Assembly: GCA_000383295.1 (NCBI GenBank)
Contig: KB911066.1
Location: forward strand, 477,377 to 541,376
Direction: 5' to 3'
Source: Faecalispora sporosphaeroides DSM 1294
GTDB lineage: Bacteria > Bacillota > Clostridia > Oscillospirales > Acutalibacteraceae
DNA: 64,000 nucleotides
Below are positions 42,566 to 51,461 of this stretch, piece after piece. Each line of letters begins with the position of its first letter. The stretch's first letter is position 1. The notes under the pieces were generated by a model. The model was not told the origin of the DNA. It saw nothing but the letters and a program-made list of their open reading frames with translations, and made no database searches. The position numbers were made by a program, and so were the translations under genes.

Positions 42566-44623
42566 TCAGTCATTCTGCTGCAAAAGGGCAAGCTGCCGCT
42601 TGACTGCATCCAGCTCCTGCACGGGGGCGGCGCAGGTGCCATTTTGGCAAAGGTAATACCGCACGCCCTCCTGCGGCAGCGGATATTCCGCCGTGAAGGG
42701 AGCCACGGCGGCCAGCTCACGCTCATTTTTCGCGCATTTGAGCAGAACCGTCAGGTTCGGCAGCGAATGCCGGCGCAGAAAATCGCGCACCTCCCCGAAC
42801 GCCTCCTCTCCCTGCGCGGTGCAGACCAGCTCCTGCGAGGGATAAAGCACCGCAGAAAGCGCGATCAGCGACATTCCATACCCGGCCGGGTACTCCTTGA
42901 TCCATCCGGAGAGAAAACGGATTTGCCGCTCACCGGCCTGCCGCCAGCGTTCTTCGCCCGTCAGCGCGGCAAGGCGTACAAAAACCTCTCCCGCCACAGA
43001 ATTGCCGGAGGGAATCGCACCGTCGTATACCTCCTTGGGCCTGCTGATCAGCTGCTCGCTGTCATCGGCGGTGAGATACAGGCCGCCCTGCTCCGCGCTG
43101 GAAAACAGCTCCAGAATCTGCTCCGCGATTTGCGCGGCACGACGAAGATATGAGCAATCAAACGTGGAACGGTACAGCTCCAGCAGAGAGAAGGCGTAGA
43201 AGGCATAATCGTCCAGCTGGCCGTCGTTTGCCGCTTCTCCCTCCCGCCAGCGCAGCAACAGCCTCCCGCGCTCATCCACCAGATTTTCTTCCAGAAAGCG
43301 CTGCGCCCTCTGCGCCGCCTGTCGGTACTCCGGCTCGTCGAGCAGCCACCCCGCTCTGGCCAGAGCGGCGATCATCAGCGCGTTCCAGGAGGACAGCACC
43401 TTATCGTCGCGGTGCAGGCGGGTGCGCTCCAGCCGGTACGCATACAGCTTTTGGCACAGCTGCGCAATATGCGGGTTCTCTTCGTCATACGCGGAAAAGT
43501 CCAGCAGATTCGGAATGCTCTTCCCCTCAAAATTTCCCGCTTCGGTTACGCCAAAGCGGCTGCAGAAGCGCTCGCCGTCTTCTTTCCCCAAAACTCCCTG
43601 TACCTCCTGTGGGGTAAAGACATAATATTTGCCCTCGACTCCGTCGCTGTCCGCATCCTGCCCGCAGTAAAAACCACCCTGTTCATCCGTAAGCTCACGA
43701 AGTACATAGTCGAGCGTGCGTTTTGCCACGCTGCGGTAAAGCGGCCTGCCGGTAACGGCATAGGCTTCGAGATACGCGTACGCCAGCAGGGCGTTATCGT
43801 AAAGCATCTTTTCAAAATGCGGAACCAGCCATTTCACATCGGTGGAATAACGCGAGAATCCGCCGCCGATATGATCGAACAGCCCGCCGCGGAACATTTG
43901 AGCCAGCGTATGCTCCACCATCTTTTGCGCGGATTCCTCCCCCTCCAGCACGGAATAGCGCAATAGGAACAGCAGATTGTGCGGCGCCGGGAATTTGGGC
44001 GCACCGCCAAAGCCGCCCCAGCGGGAATCGTAGGAGACGCTCAGCTGAGCGACGGCGCCGCGGAGCAAATCCAGCTCCGGCTCGGCCGATTCGGGAGATG
44101 AACCGGCCTGCTCGCGCAGGTATTTTGTAATTTCTTCCCCGGCGCTCAGAAGCTGCCGGCGGTTCGTGCTCCACTGCTCGCGGATGAGCGCCAGAAGCTC
44201 CAACAGACCGGTGGAACGGAACGTAGACAGTTTGGGCAGGTAGGTTCCCGCCCAGAACGGGCGCTGCTCCGGCGTCATGAGGATCGTCATCGGCCACCCG
44301 CCCGAGCCGGTTATGGCCTGGCAGACCGCCATATACACCGCGTCGATGTCCGGCCGTTCCTCGCGGTCCACCTTAATGCACACGAACCCCTGATTGAGCG
44401 CCGCGGCGACCTCGTCATCCTCAAAGGATTCATGCGCCATCACATGGCACCAATGGCACGTGGAATAGCCGATGCTCAAAAAGATGGGCTTGTCCTCGCG
44501 TTTGGCTTTCTCAAACGCCTGCTCTCCCCACGGGAACCAGTCGACGGGGTTATTGGCATGCTGTAAAAGGTAGGGGCTTTTCTCCCTGGCTAAGTGATTG
44601 GAATTTCTATGAGAGTGAGTCAT
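42566..44623 (-). CDS. Thioredoxin-domain protein of the YyaL/DUF255 (spermatogenesis-associated 20-like) family
   Basis: The 685-residue cytoplasmic protein has an N-terminal thioredoxin-like domain (about 5-165: [20 protein letters not shown], redox motif [41 protein letters not shown]) followed by a six-hairpin (alpha/alpha) glycosidase-like barrel ([29 protein letters not shown]). This domain order defines the widespread YyaL family, whose substrate is not established. No signal peptide. The ATG at 44623 has a ribosome site of moderate strength (AGGATGATGAAATG). It is a single gene. Confidence 0.9.
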   Translation of the reverse strand: MTHSHRNSNHLAREKSPYLLQHANNPVDWFPWGEQAFEKAKREDKPIFLSIGYSTCHWCHVMAHESFEDDEVAAALNQGFVCIKVDREERPDIDAVYMAVCQAITGSGGWPMTILMTPEQRPFWAGTYLPKLSTFRSTGLLELLALIREQWSTNRRQLLSAGEEITKYLREQAGSSPESAEPELDLLRGAVAQLSVSYDSRWGGFGGAPKFPAPHNLLFLLRYSVLEGEESAQKMVEHTLAQMFRGGLFDHIGGGFSRYSTDVKWLVPHFEKMLYDNALLAYAYLEAYAVTGRPLYRSVAKRTLDYVLRELTDEQGGFYCGQDADSDGVEGKYYVFTPQEVQGVLGKEDGERFCSRFGVTEAGNFEGKSIPNLLDFSAYDEENPHIAQLCQKLYAYRLERTRLHRDDKVLSSWNALMIAALARAGWLLDEPEYRQAAQRAQRFLEENLVDERGRLLLRWREGEAANDGQLDDYAFYAFSLLELYRSTFDCSYLRRAAQIAEQILELFSSAEQGGLYLTADDSEQLISRPKEVYDGAIPSGNSVAGEVFVRLAALTGEERWRQAGERQIRFLSGWIKEYPAGYGMSLIALSAVLYPSQELVCTAQGEEAFGEVRDFLRRHSLPNLTVLLKCAKNERELAAVAPFTAEYPLPQEGVRYYLCQNGTCAAPVQELDAVKRQLALLQQND

Positions 44624-44948
44624 TTCATCATCCTTCTCTTTTCGGTATCATCGTGTTTATTATACCTGAAAACAGAAAGGATACCACCCTTTGCAGGCAA
44701 TATCCTTCGTATTCTTATTAAAAGTAAACATTCGGTAGTAAGAGAGGTATCCTCCAACACTTTTAAGAACATCAATATTTAATGATATAAAAATCCAGAC
44801 ACAACAAAATGATTGTAGCATATTGTAAAAACCTGTTGGCAGTACTCAACGATTACTGCTATATTAAATACAGTAATAATCTGTTAGCGCTGCAGAATTA
44901 GTACAAAATCACATTATTAAGGGGTTAAAAAGGGAGGTTTATCAATCA
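44624..44948. other. Intergenic region with a candidate LysR operator
   Basis: About 325 A+T-rich bases separate the YyaL gene and the AbgT gene. An inverted repeat, ATTACTG-N12-CAGTAAT (44852-44877), lies about 75 bases before the AbgT start and includes a TATATT/TATTAA-like -10. GGGAGG is the ribosome site. Nothing else is recognised. Confidence 0.5.
44852..44877. promoter_or_regulatory. Inverted repeat, possible operator of the AbgT unit
   Basis: ATTACTG and CAGTAAT arms of 7 bases flank a 12-base A+T-rich core. LysR proteins often bind T-N11-A-type dyads; the divergent LysR gene 4 kb away is the only local candidate regulator. Confidence 0.45.
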
Positions 44949-46496
44949 ATGGAACACACCTCTACCGCGAAACCCAGTCGCTTTGAACGCTTTTTAAAGG
45001 GAACGGAAAATTTGGGAAACAAAATTCCGCACCCGATGATGCTGTTCATTTGGCTGTCCATCGCGGTCATTCTGCTGTCCTTTATCTGTTCGATGTTCGG
45101 AGTATCCGATGTAAATCCCGCTACGGGCGAAATTGTTACGGCTTATAACCTGTTGTCGGTTGACGGCTTGGTTAAAATGATTACTCAGGCTGTAAATAAC
45201 TTTATTACACTGCCGGCACTGGGAATGGTGCTTGTCTGTATGATGGGCGTCGGCTTATGCGACCATTCCGGTTTGTTTTACACGGCATTGAAGGGCTTTG
45301 CCGATTTTTCCAAGGGCTCCGATACGGTGGTAATCGCCGCATTCAGCTTTGTCAGCATTATGGCAGGCTGTGCCGGAGGCGCCGGGTTTGTGGTTATGCC
45401 TGCTCTGGGCGCCATGATCTGGATGGGCATGAAAAAAAATCCTTTGGCCGGCATGTTTGTTGCTTATTCTTCCGTGTCCGGCGGGTATGCGTCCAGCCTG
45501 ATCATTACCGCATGGGACGTTGTCAATGCAAGCTTTACCACAGCCGCCGCACAGCTGATTGATCCGAACATCAGCCTTTCCCCGGCAATTAACTGGTATT
45601 TCTCAGCGGTTTCCGTGCCGATTCTGACCATTGCTTCCGTCGTTTTAACGCTCAAGGTGCTGGAGCCTCGGATGGAGAAATATGATCCGGCTTTCAGCGA
45701 TCTGGAAGCGGAGGACACGATTTCGTTGACATCGGCGAAGGAGAAAAAGGCGCTGAAAATGGCGGGACTGTCTGTGCTTGCTTATGCCGCTGTGGTGGTT
45801 GTACTGGTGGTTACAGGAGTTCTCTGCGACCCGAAAACCGGTTCCCCCATTGCAACGAACGCTCCCCTGATGAAGGGCATCACGATCTTTATTGCCCTGA
45901 TGTTTGCTGTTCCCGGTACAGTATACGGCGTTGTGTCCGGTAAATTCCAGGGAATTTCAGATATTGCGAAAGCGTTGGAAAAAACCATGGCCGGAATGGG
46001 CGGATACATAGCGCTGATGTTCTTCATCGCGCAGTTTCTGAACTATTTCAACTGGTCAAATCTGGGAATTATCCTCGCGATCAAGGGGGCCAATCTTCTC
46101 AAGGTGTCCTGATTCCCGATCTGGATGGTGTTAATTCTGTTTATGCTGATGTGCATGCTTCTGAATCTATTTATCGGCAGCGCCTCCACTAAGTGGGCCA
46201 TATTGGCCTCGGTGTTTGTTCCCATGTTTATGGTACTGGGCTTCCACCCCGGTTTGATCCAGATGGCTTACCGCATCGGCGATGCGGTTACGAATCCGAT
46301 TTGCGCAATCGACGCTTATTTTGTAATGCTGCTGGCTTTGGCGCAGCGCTACGACAGAAGATGCGGCGTGGGCACCCTGCTGGCCAATATGATGCCGTTT
46401 GCACTTACGTATGGTGCTTTGATGATGATTCAGCTGCTGCTGTGGTATTTTCTCAACCTACCGATGGGCCCCAACGCGCCAATCCTTCTATCTTAA
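44949..46496 (+). pseudogene. abgT: AbgT-family transporter interrupted by an in-frame TGA
   Basis: Two open stretches (387 codons, then a TGA at 46110-46112, then 128 codons) are in the same frame and together match an AbgT-type p-aminobenzoyl-glutamate/dipeptide transporter of about 515 residues. The N-terminal part has PHPMMLFIWLSIAVI, GLCDHSGLFYTALK and GCAGGAGFVVMP; the C-terminal part has the family motif NLFIGSASTKWAILASVFVPM. The stop falls in the LLKVS*FPIW turn, where a Gly codon (GGA) is expected, so one G-to-T change explains it. Without read-through the last helices are missing and the transporter should be inactive. Sequencing error is possible. Confidence 0.85.
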
Positions 46497-46553
46497 ACCC
46501 GATCAGGTATTACCTGAATAAAACTCTGCTCGAAACAGAAAGGATATTCTCTT

Positions 46554-47732
46554 ATGATGAACGCAAAACCATACACAGCGGCACGAATAGAGAAAATGCG
46601 CGCCATAATGGAGCGCAACGGGATTGAAGCAATTGTTCTCTCCCAACCTGAAAACGTATTTTATTTCACCAATTTTAATCCGATTCTCACCAGTCACCCG
46701 GCTTACTTTCTTCTGGCGAAAAATCAGGAGCCATGCCTTTTGGTACATTGCATCCGCAACGACCACGCGCACGAAGACAGCACGATGGAAAACATCCAGC
46801 TGTACGGCGCATGGGGAAACAATGTAGCTCTTTCCGAAAACGCCAACGGCGCAATGGAACAATTAATTGCCGCAGATGTAAAAAAAATTGGTGTGGAATT
46901 CGATTTTATCAGCATCAGCAGCTGCAAGGCGCTGCAAAAAAGCTTTCCCAGCGCCGAGCTGGAGGATGTTTCCCACGACATCGCAATGATGAAAATCGTC
47001 AAGGATGCCTATGAAATTGATTTATGCCGCAAGTCCGCCGAGCTGGTTGACCTTGGTGTAAGCACGCACATCGAGTGCCTGCGCAAGGGGATGAACGAGG
47101 CCGAAGCCTGCACCGAGGGCCAGTACCGGATGCGCCGCGCCTGGCACGAAAAATTTCAGGAATATGAGGTGGCCGGGTTCAGCAGCAAGGAGCAGGCGCA
47201 GATTGATTCGCTGTGTGTATGGAGCATGGCAAACGAGCGGATCGCTTACGGCTGCGATTGCCCGCGCGATCACGTTCCGGCACAGGGCGACCTGATTCTG
47301 CCTATGAGCTGGGCCAGAGTCGGCGGGTACTGCGTAGAAAACGAGCGCGTCGTCATGGTCGGCAAGGTCAGCGAGACCAGAGAAAGGGCTTATCAGGCAA
47401 TGCTGGAAGCACGGGGAAAGGTCTTTAGCATGATCCGCCCGGGCGAGCTGTTTGAAAACCTGTATCTTTCTGCGATGGAGATTTTCAGAAAGTACGGGTT
47501 CGGTGATATTCTTCCGGGCCGCTGCGGGCACGGAATGGGTCTGTCCACCCACGAATTCCCCAGCGTAACCAAGGGCAATCAGCTGAAGCTTGAGCCCGGC
47601 ATGATCTTTACCGTAGAACCCGGCCTGATGAGCCGCGAGCTTGGGGGAGTACGCCATTCCGACACGGTTCTGGTAACAGACTCCGGTTTTGAAAGCCTGA
47701 CCAAGTACCGCAACGATATTATTACAATTTAA
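46554..47732 (+). CDS. Creatinase-like M24-fold hydrolase with altered metal site
   Basis: The 392-residue protein has the pita-bread fold of the creatinase/prolidase (M24) family: an N-terminal creatinase domain (residues about 10-150, with VLSQPENVFYFTNFNP) and a C-terminal catalytic domain. In prolidases the five metal ligands are Asp, Asp, His, Glu, Glu. Here the two Asp positions read Met and Glu (LPMSWARVGGYCVENER), His326 (CGHGMG) and Glu355 (VEPG) are kept, and the last Glu is Ser369 (GVRHSDTVLVT). Creatinase, which needs no metal, shows similar replacements. So the enzyme may cleave C-N bonds in creatine-like compounds rather than Xaa-Pro peptides. It follows the broken AbgT gene. 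Confidence 0.8.
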   Translation: MMNAKPYTAARIEKMRAIMERNGIEAIVLSQPENVFYFTNFNPILTSHPAYFLLAKNQEPCLLVHCIRNDHAHEDSTMENIQLYGAWGNNVALSENANGAMEQLIAADVKKIGVEFDFISISSCKALQKSFPSAELEDVSHDIAMMKIVKDAYEIDLCRKSAELVDLGVSTHIECLRKGMNEAEACTEGQYRMRRAWHEKFQEYEVAGFSSKEQAQIDSLCVWSMANERIAYGCDCPRDHVPAQGDLILPMSWARVGGYCVENERVVMVGKVSETRERAYQAMLEARGKVFSMIRPGELFENLYLSAMEIFRKYGFGDILPGRCGHGMGLSTHEFPSVTKGNQLKLEPGMIFTVEPGLMSRELGGVRHSDTVLVTDSGFESLTKYRNDIITI

Positions 47733-47887
47733 GAGAGTCCGCCTCGTTTTGGATCTCATCGGGAGGGAGCGCTCTCATTCGGAAAGCCGTCCCCACCGAA
47801 TCCACAGCAGACCCTTTGCAGATGGAAACAGCCTCTTGCCGACACCGGCAAGGGCTGCGCCCATCACTTTTTGAAAAGGAGTAAGCC

Positions 47888-48895
47888 ATGAATAAAAGAG
47901 AAAGAATTCAGGCCGCGATTTCCGGGGCCCGCCCCGACCAAATTCCGTACTCTCTTTGGAGCCATGTTCCGGGAATTGATCTGGACCCAAAGCTCAACGC
48001 GGAGCATACGTTTGAATTTTACAAATCGCTGGATATTGATTTCATCAAGACAATGAATAACGGTATGTATGCCATTGAAGATTTCGGCTGCGAGATCGAT
48101 TATTCCGAAATTCAGAAGGGGGGCGTCGCCAAGGTGGTCAGTACGCCTATTGCGGAGCCTGACGACTGGAACCGGCTTTCCGTCTGCTCCTGCAGCGAGG
48201 GCAGCCTTGCGCGGGAGCTTCTTTATCTCAAGCTGCTGCTCGAAAAGCTCAAGGGCGAAAACGTACCCGTCATCTTTACCATTTTCAGCCCGATCACCAC
48301 AGCGGATAAGCTGAGCAACAAGCAGCTTGTCAGTCACATTCAGCAGGGCTGCCACAAGCAGGTGAAGCACGCCCTCGAGGTGATTACGGAAACCACCGTA
48401 AACCTTGCAAAGGCGGCGATCGGGCTTGGTGCGGACGGCGTGTTCTTTGCCTCGCAAATGAGCTCGTATGACGTTATGACTGCCGAGCTGTACGAGGAAT
48501 ACGGAAAGCCGTATGACCTTCGGGTACTGAACGCGGCGAGCGGCGGATGGATGAACGTTCTGCACGCGCACGGCAACAACATCATGTTTGAAATTCTCAA
48601 AAATTATCCCGTTCCAATTTTTAACTGGCATGCATGGGAAACGCTGCCGGCCATTGACGAGGCACTGACCCTGACCGGAAAATGCCTGATGGGCGGCCTG
48701 AGCCGTGCGGACATCACCGCCCGCAATAAGAACGCCATTCAGCATCAGGTGTTTGAATGCTGCAAGCACACCAACGGGCGTCACCTGATTCTTACCCCCG
48801 GCTGCGTCATCCGTTACCCACTGGATCAAAGCATGTTGGAATATGTGAAAAAGGTAAAGGAGTCCGTCGAAAGCATCACGATTGATCTGAGCTGA
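47888..48895 (+). CDS. Uroporphyrinogen-decarboxylase-fold (MtaA/URO-D family) protein
   Basis: The 335-residue TIM-barrel protein belongs to the URO-D family, which contains haem-pathway decarboxylases and corrinoid methyltransferases such as MtaA. Elements include MNKRERIQAAISGARPDQIPYSLW at the N-terminus, VIFTIFSPITTADKL, KAAIGLGADGVFFASQM and the C-terminal LILTPGCVIRYPLD, whose Cys occupies the place of the zinc ligand in methyltransferases. The Arg cluster of true HemE is not seen. No corrinoid protein or haem gene is nearby, so the methyl donor or substrate is unknown. AAAGGAG precedes the ATG. Its end overlaps the convergent lysR end by 20 bases. Confidence 0.82.
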   Translation: MNKRERIQAAISGARPDQIPYSLWSHVPGIDLDPKLNAEHTFEFYKSLDIDFIKTMNNGMYAIEDFGCEIDYSEIQKGGVAKVVSTPIAEPDDWNRLSVCSCSEGSLARELLYLKLLLEKLKGENVPVIFTIFSPITTADKLSNKQLVSHIQQGCHKQVKHALEVITETTVNLAKAAIGLGADGVFFASQMSSYDVMTAELYEEYGKPYDLRVLNAASGGWMNVLHAHGNNIMFEILKNYPVPIFNWHAWETLPAIDEALTLTGKCLMGGLSRADITARNKNAIQHQVFECCKHTNGRHLILTPGCVIRYPLDQSMLEYVKKVKESVESITIDLS

Positions 48896-49811
48896 AAGTT
48901 TGGCGCGTCATTGTGATGAATTCCTTTAGCGCGCGCGTGCGGTATTTGTTCTTCAGATAACTGATAGAAATATCGTACTGGCCTGCGGGATAGTCGAGCG
49001 GAATCAGCGTCACCTCGGACAGCGTTTCGGATTTCAGCAAAGTGGTGCTGTGCAGAAAGGTATCCGGACAGATACAGATTCCCATACCGACAACCGCCAG
49101 AGAAACGCAGGTCAGCAGATTTTCCGTTTCCAGTATCACATGAGGAGTCATATTCGCCGCGCTGCAGCAATCCTGAAAAATTTTGCCCGAAAATGTGTGT
49201 GCAGACTGCATAATAAATGGAAAGTCCTTGAACAGGGAAATGGGGGCCGGACCTTTGGGCAGATCTCGTCCGGTATTTTGTAATTTTTCTGTTAAAAGAT
49301 CATTGGGAATCACGATAGAATAGGTTTCCCGGTACAGGTTAATGCTGTGAACCTGAGGAAACTCGATGGGGTGATAGCCGATAATCAGATCCGTTGCGCC
49401 CTGAAGAAGGGCCTCTGTAATTTGCGAAGTAGTTCCTTCCACCAGATGCAGATTGACCTGAGGGAATTTTTTATGGTATGGCAGCAGGATGAGAGGCAGC
49501 ATGGCAGTTCCCCGGGTAACGGGAATACCGATCGTAAGGTTTGCGCTTGAAAAATTGGCGATGTCTCCCAACTCCTGCTCTGCCTCGCGCTTTTGAATCA
49601 GAATTGTTTTTGCATGCCTCAGCAGAGCTTGGCCGGCCTCGGTTAGGGCCATAGGAATTCCGCGGTCGAACAGCTTGATGCCATAGTATGTTTCGAGCTT
49701 TGAAATATGATTGCTCAGGCTCTGCTGTGAAATATACAGCCGCTTTGCGGCATTGGTAAAGCTTAGCTCCTCTGCTACCGTGACAAAGTATTGCAAATTT
49801 AAGAAATTCAT
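48876..49811 (-). CDS. LysR-family transcriptional regulator
   Basis: The 311-residue protein has an N-terminal LysR HTH (MNFLNLQYFVTVAEELSFT, then AAKRLYISQQSLSNHISKLE) and a two-lobe effector domain (LTIGIPVTRGTAMLPLILLPYH onward). The frame begins with GTG 49820, but GGCGGAG lies 8 bases before ATG 49811. It is divergent from the CyuA gene and convergent with the URO-D gene, so it likely controls one or both, perhaps with the transporter gene. The inducer is unknown. Confidence 0.92.
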   Translation of the reverse strand: MNFLNLQYFVTVAEELSFTNAAKRLYISQQSLSNHISKLETYYGIKLFDRGIPMALTEAGQALLRHAKTILIQKREAEQELGDIANFSSANLTIGIPVTRGTAMLPLILLPYHKKFPQVNLHLVEGTTSQITEALLQGATDLIIGYHPIEFPQVHSINLYRETYSIVIPNDLLTEKLQNTGRDLPKGPAPISLFKDFPFIMQSAHTFSGKIFQDCCSAANMTPHVILETENLLTCVSLAVVGMGICICPDTFLHSTTLLKSETLSEVTLIPLDYPAGQYDISISYLKNKYRTRALKEFITMTRQTFSSDQS

Positions 49812-50008
49812 CTTTTGCACTCCGCCTTACAATCATTTGATTTATTCATTCTTTTATTATACAGATCATTCTTTGTTGTTTCAATGTTTCTTTTGTTTTG
49901 GAACCGAGCGTTTTCTCGCCCGCCGGAAAGCAAAACGATGAAAGTCAATTTTTGTTTTTTGGGCAAGCAGTAGAGAGCTTACTTGACTCTACAGAGAGGA
50001 ATACTATT

Positions 50009-51289
50009 ATGGATACAGAATATTACCAAAATCACCTCAAAATTTTGAAGGAAGAGCTGATTGTTGCATTGGGCTGCACAGAACCGATTGCCATTGCTTA
50101 TGCGGCAGCCCGCGCACGCGATTTGCTGGGCGCGATGCCGGAGCGGTGCGTCGTTCGCAGCAGCGGAAATATCATCAAGAACGTCATGGGTGTCACGGTG
50201 CCGAACTCCGGAGGAATGCGCGGTGTGGCAATCGCCGCCATTCTGGGTATTGTGGGAGGCGAAGCCGACCGCGAGCTGGAGGTGCTGGAGGCCGTAACGG
50301 AGCAGAACCGGGCCGAGGCCAAAAGGCTGAGCGAGTCGAATTTTTGCACCTGCGAACTGATTCAGAACGTTTCCAACCTTTATATTGTAATAGAGGTGTG
50401 GGGCGGCGGGCATCAGGCACTGGTCGAAATTCAGGACACCCATAAAAATATTACCCGGATGGAAAAGGATGGGGAGAAAATTCCGGTTCAAATAAGACTG
50501 GAACATTCGGACTCCTCTGAGCCAAAGGGAGACCGTTCCCTGCTGACGCTGCGGAACATCGTGGAATTTGCAGACGCGGTATCTGTCGAGGATGTAGCGC
50601 CGATTCTTGAGCCGCAGATTCAATACAATATGGCAATCTGCGAGGAAGGTTTGAAGAATCCGTATGGCGCAGAAGTGGGAAGAGTGCTTCTGGACGGTTC
50701 TCACGAGCCTACCGTCGGCCTGAGGGCGAGAGCGTATGCCTCTGCCGGCTCGGATGCCCGAATGGGCGGCTGCGCACTGCCGGTTGTTATTAATTCCGGC
50801 AGCGGGAATCAGGGAATTACGGTAAGCGTACCGGTGGTCATTTATGCACAGGAATATCACGCCGAACAGGAAAAGCTGCTGCGGGCTCTGGTAGTATCCA
50901 ATCTGGTTGCCATTCTTCAAAAGCGGTACATCGGCAGCCTGTCCGCCTATTGCGGCGTTGTCAGCGCGGCCTGCGGCGCAGCTTGCGGAATTTGCTATCT
51001 TCTGGATTATCCGTATGATGTGCTGTGCAGCACGATAACGAACACAATCGGCACAGTGAGCGGTATGGTATGCGATGGAGCGAAATCCTCCTGTGCAGCA
51101 AAGATTTCAACAGCGCTCCAAACCGCGCTGCTGGGAATCAAAATGAGCCTGCATGAGCGTTCCTTCCAACCTGGCGAGGGTTTGGTCAATGACGATGTAG
51201 AAACAACCATTCGCAACATTGGCCGTATGGGTAGAGAAGGCATGAAAGGCACCGATCTTGAAATTCTCAATATCATGTTAGGAAATTGA
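50009..51289 (+). CDS. UPF0597/CyuA-type L-cysteine desulfidase (serine dehydratase-like)
   Basis: The 426-residue protein belongs to the UPF0597/CyuA family, related to the alpha chain of iron-sulfur L-serine dehydratase. Members degrade L-cysteine to pyruvate, sulfide and ammonia, probably through a [4Fe-4S] cluster. Signatures include EELIVALGCTEPIAIAYAAA near residue 15, RSSGNIIKNVMGVTVPNSGGMRG, PVVINSGSGNQGITVSVPV, and the C-terminal MVCDGAKSSCAAKISTALQ, with Cys residues that can bind the cluster. An upstream stretch is open, but GAGAGGA precedes ATG 50009. It is divergent from the LysR gene. Confidence 0.9.
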   Translation: MDTEYYQNHLKILKEELIVALGCTEPIAIAYAAARARDLLGAMPERCVVRSSGNIIKNVMGVTVPNSGGMRGVAIAAILGIVGGEADRELEVLEAVTEQNRAEAKRLSESNFCTCELIQNVSNLYIVIEVWGGGHQALVEIQDTHKNITRMEKDGEKIPVQIRLEHSDSSEPKGDRSLLTLRNIVEFADAVSVEDVAPILEPQIQYNMAICEEGLKNPYGAEVGRVLLDGSHEPTVGLRARAYASAGSDARMGGCALPVVINSGSGNQGITVSVPVVIYAQEYHAEQEKLLRALVVSNLVAILQKRYIGSLSAYCGVVSAACGAACGICYLLDYPYDVLCSTITNTIGTVSGMVCDGAKSSCAAKISTALQTALLGIKMSLHERSFQPGEGLVNDDVETTIRNIGRMGREGMKGTDLEILNIMLGN

Positions 51290-51329
51290 TCAGGTATTAG
51301 GAAGAAATTTTTGCATACAGAAAGAAAGT

Positions 51330-51351
51330 GCAGTGCGCTCCACCGCACTGC
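51330..51351 (+). terminator. Hairpin after the CyuA gene
   Basis: GCAGTGCG and CGCACTGC form an 8-bp stem about 40 bases after the stop. There is no T-run, so terminator strength is doubtful. Confidence 0.4.
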
Positions 51352-51461
51352 AAACACCGTTTGACCGATCCCCCTGAAACGGCAGACTCGTCAGGGACGT
51401 GCGGAAATTTCTTTCTCTATTCCTTACGATTCATTGACGCCTAATCCTTATCGGAGCAAAA

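Noticed and set aside
46110-46112. The in-frame TGA of the AbgT gene as selenocysteine
   Set aside because: The aligned residue is Gly in a transporter with no known selenoprotein members, and no SECIS-like hairpin is evident just downstream.
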